DNA of 64,000 bases from NCBI RefSeq assembly GCF_000744115.1, contig NZ_JQLG01000004.1:806001-870000 (forward strand), given 5' to 3'. Made by a program: the position numbers and the translations under genes. The notes beneath the pieces are model-generated. The model worked only from the letters and a program-made list of their open reading frames with translations, searched no databases and had not been told where the DNA came from. Within the stretch, counting starts at the first letter, position 1. Each line of letters begins with the position of its first letter. This document shows, one piece after another, positions 63,393 to 64,000 of this stretch. This DNA comes from Carnobacterium alterfunditum DSM 5972. GTDB taxonomy: Bacteria; Bacillota; Bacilli; Lactobacillales; Carnobacteriaceae.

Positions 63393-64000
63393 TTATTCAT
63401 CATTCGCATCCCCTAATGGTAATTCACTGTTTAAAGAATTGAAAGCTTTAACTATTTTCTCAATAGTGAACCCATAATTTTCAATAATTGTTTCACCAGG
63501 AGCACTTGCTCCAAAGGTGTCGATTCCGTATGCCAGACCGTCTAAACCAACATAACGTTCCCAGCCGAATGTAGCACCCATCTCGATTGACATTCTGGTA
63601 CGCACTTCAGAAGGAAGAACGCTTTCTTTATAAACGTCTTCTTGTTTTTCGAATAAATCAAAGCTTGGCATTGAAACAACGGAAACATCTTTTCCCTGTT
63701 TTTTAAGTTCTTCTTGAGCCTTTAAAGCCAAATGAACTTCTGAACCAGTCGCAATCAAAATCCCTTCAGGTTTTTTGCCTTCTTGAGAAGACAATATATA
63801 AGCTCCCTTTTGAACAGAAGATTGTGCCAATTTCTCTGTATTCTGCAATATTGGCAAGTTTTGACGTGTTAATACTAAAACAGTTGGATGATCATTAGAA
63901 GTCAATGCTAATTTCCAAGCAGCTACTACTTCATTTCCATCAGCTGGACGGATAACCGATAAGTTCGGCATGCCTCTCAAACTAGACAACTGTTCAACCG
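63393..64000 (-). CDS. tkt: Transketolase, C-terminal part (cut by window end)
   Basis: The last about 200 residues of transketolase; the gene continues beyond 64000 on minus. PNLSVIRPADGNEVVAAWKL, TVLVLTRQNLPIL, the C-terminal-domain GILIATGSEVHLALKAQEEL, SMPSFDLFEKQ, MGATFGWERYVGLDG and SAPGETIIENYGFT are all characteristic. The enzyme moves two-carbon units in the pentose phosphate pathway with thiamine diphosphate. The pyrophosphate site lies outside the window. Confidence 0.94.
   Translation of the reverse strand, partial: VEQLSSLRGMPNLSVIRPADGNEVVAAWKLALTSNDHPTVLVLTRQNLPILQNTEKLAQSSVQKGAYILSSQEGKKPEGILIATGSEVHLALKAQEELKKQGKDVSVVSMPSFDLFEKQEDVYKESVLPSEVRTRMSIEMGATFGWERYVGLDGLAYGIDTFGASAPGETIIENYGFTIEKIVKAFNSLNSELPLGDANDE

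Overview
The window reads as chromosome of a low-GC Gram-positive lactic-acid-type bacterium. The strongest guess is Carnobacterium or a close relative in the Lactobacillales. The grounds are AT-rich coding sequence, strong GGAGG-type ribosome binding sites, T-tailed intrinsic terminators, a water/peroxide-type NADH oxidase, the deo nucleoside genes, a CstR sulfide regulator and typical lactic-type transporters. No rRNA, tRNA or CRISPR array was recognised. Most genes are intact housekeeping or catabolic genes; decayed genes and insertion sequences (IS) lie between them.

Layout. 0-6 kb: a decayed B3/B4-domain gene behind a PaiA-like acetyltransferase, an NADH oxidase/peroxidase, and an adhC-fghA pair for glutathione-linked formaldehyde oxidation. 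6-15 kb: a nucleoside salvage block with a BMP lipoprotein/ABC importer (nupNOPQ order), an NCS2 purine permease, deoB, a divergent Crp/Fnr regulator and deoD behind a cre-like site. 15-21 kb: a secreted bactofilin-like membrane protein, an orphan yxlEFG-like ABC module and an FAD/NAD(P)-binding protein. 21-28 kb: a sugar-acid operon (KDPG-type aldolase, galactitol-family PTS IIA/IIB/IIC, galactonate-dehydratase-like enzyme) with a near-consensus sigma-54 promoter and its own LevR-type activator. 28-35 kb: a 3 x 53-bp tandem repeat, a fossil GAPDH gene end, a DUF305 protein, a CstR-controlled four-domain persulfide enzyme, a frameshifted HxlR regulator beside its quinone-reductase-like target, and deoC. 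35-45 kb: two Gfo/Idh/MocA oxidoreductases with an RpiR regulator, an NdpA-like nucleoid protein, nth, msrA, and a MerR-controlled aldo/keto reductase-SDR operon. 45-52 kb: a TetR-controlled ABC-2 exporter, an aldehyde dehydrogenase and a quinone-oxidoreductase-like protein. 52-62 kb: an accessory stretch bounded by an IS3-type and an IS1380-type element. It holds ytxH, photolyase, a GIY-YIG/DUF2075 protein divergent from a MazG-like pyrophosphohydrolase, and a tautomerase. 62-64 kb: a DEAD-box helicase and the 3' part of transketolase.

Genes that work together. DeoB, DeoC and DeoD with the nucleoside importer turn nucleosides into bases plus acetaldehyde and glyceraldehyde-3-phosphate. The PTS/dehydratase/aldolase set would turn an imported sugar acid into pyruvate and glyceraldehyde-3-phosphate without a separate kinase, which is the most interesting metabolic prediction here. 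CstR and the CoA-persulfide-reductase-like fusion form a reactive-sulfur circuit with a visible operator. The GIY-YIG/DUF2075 plus MazG-like pair is the best candidate for an undescribed, possibly defensive, system. Several regulators (MerR, TetR, CstR, HxlR) have readable operators beside them.
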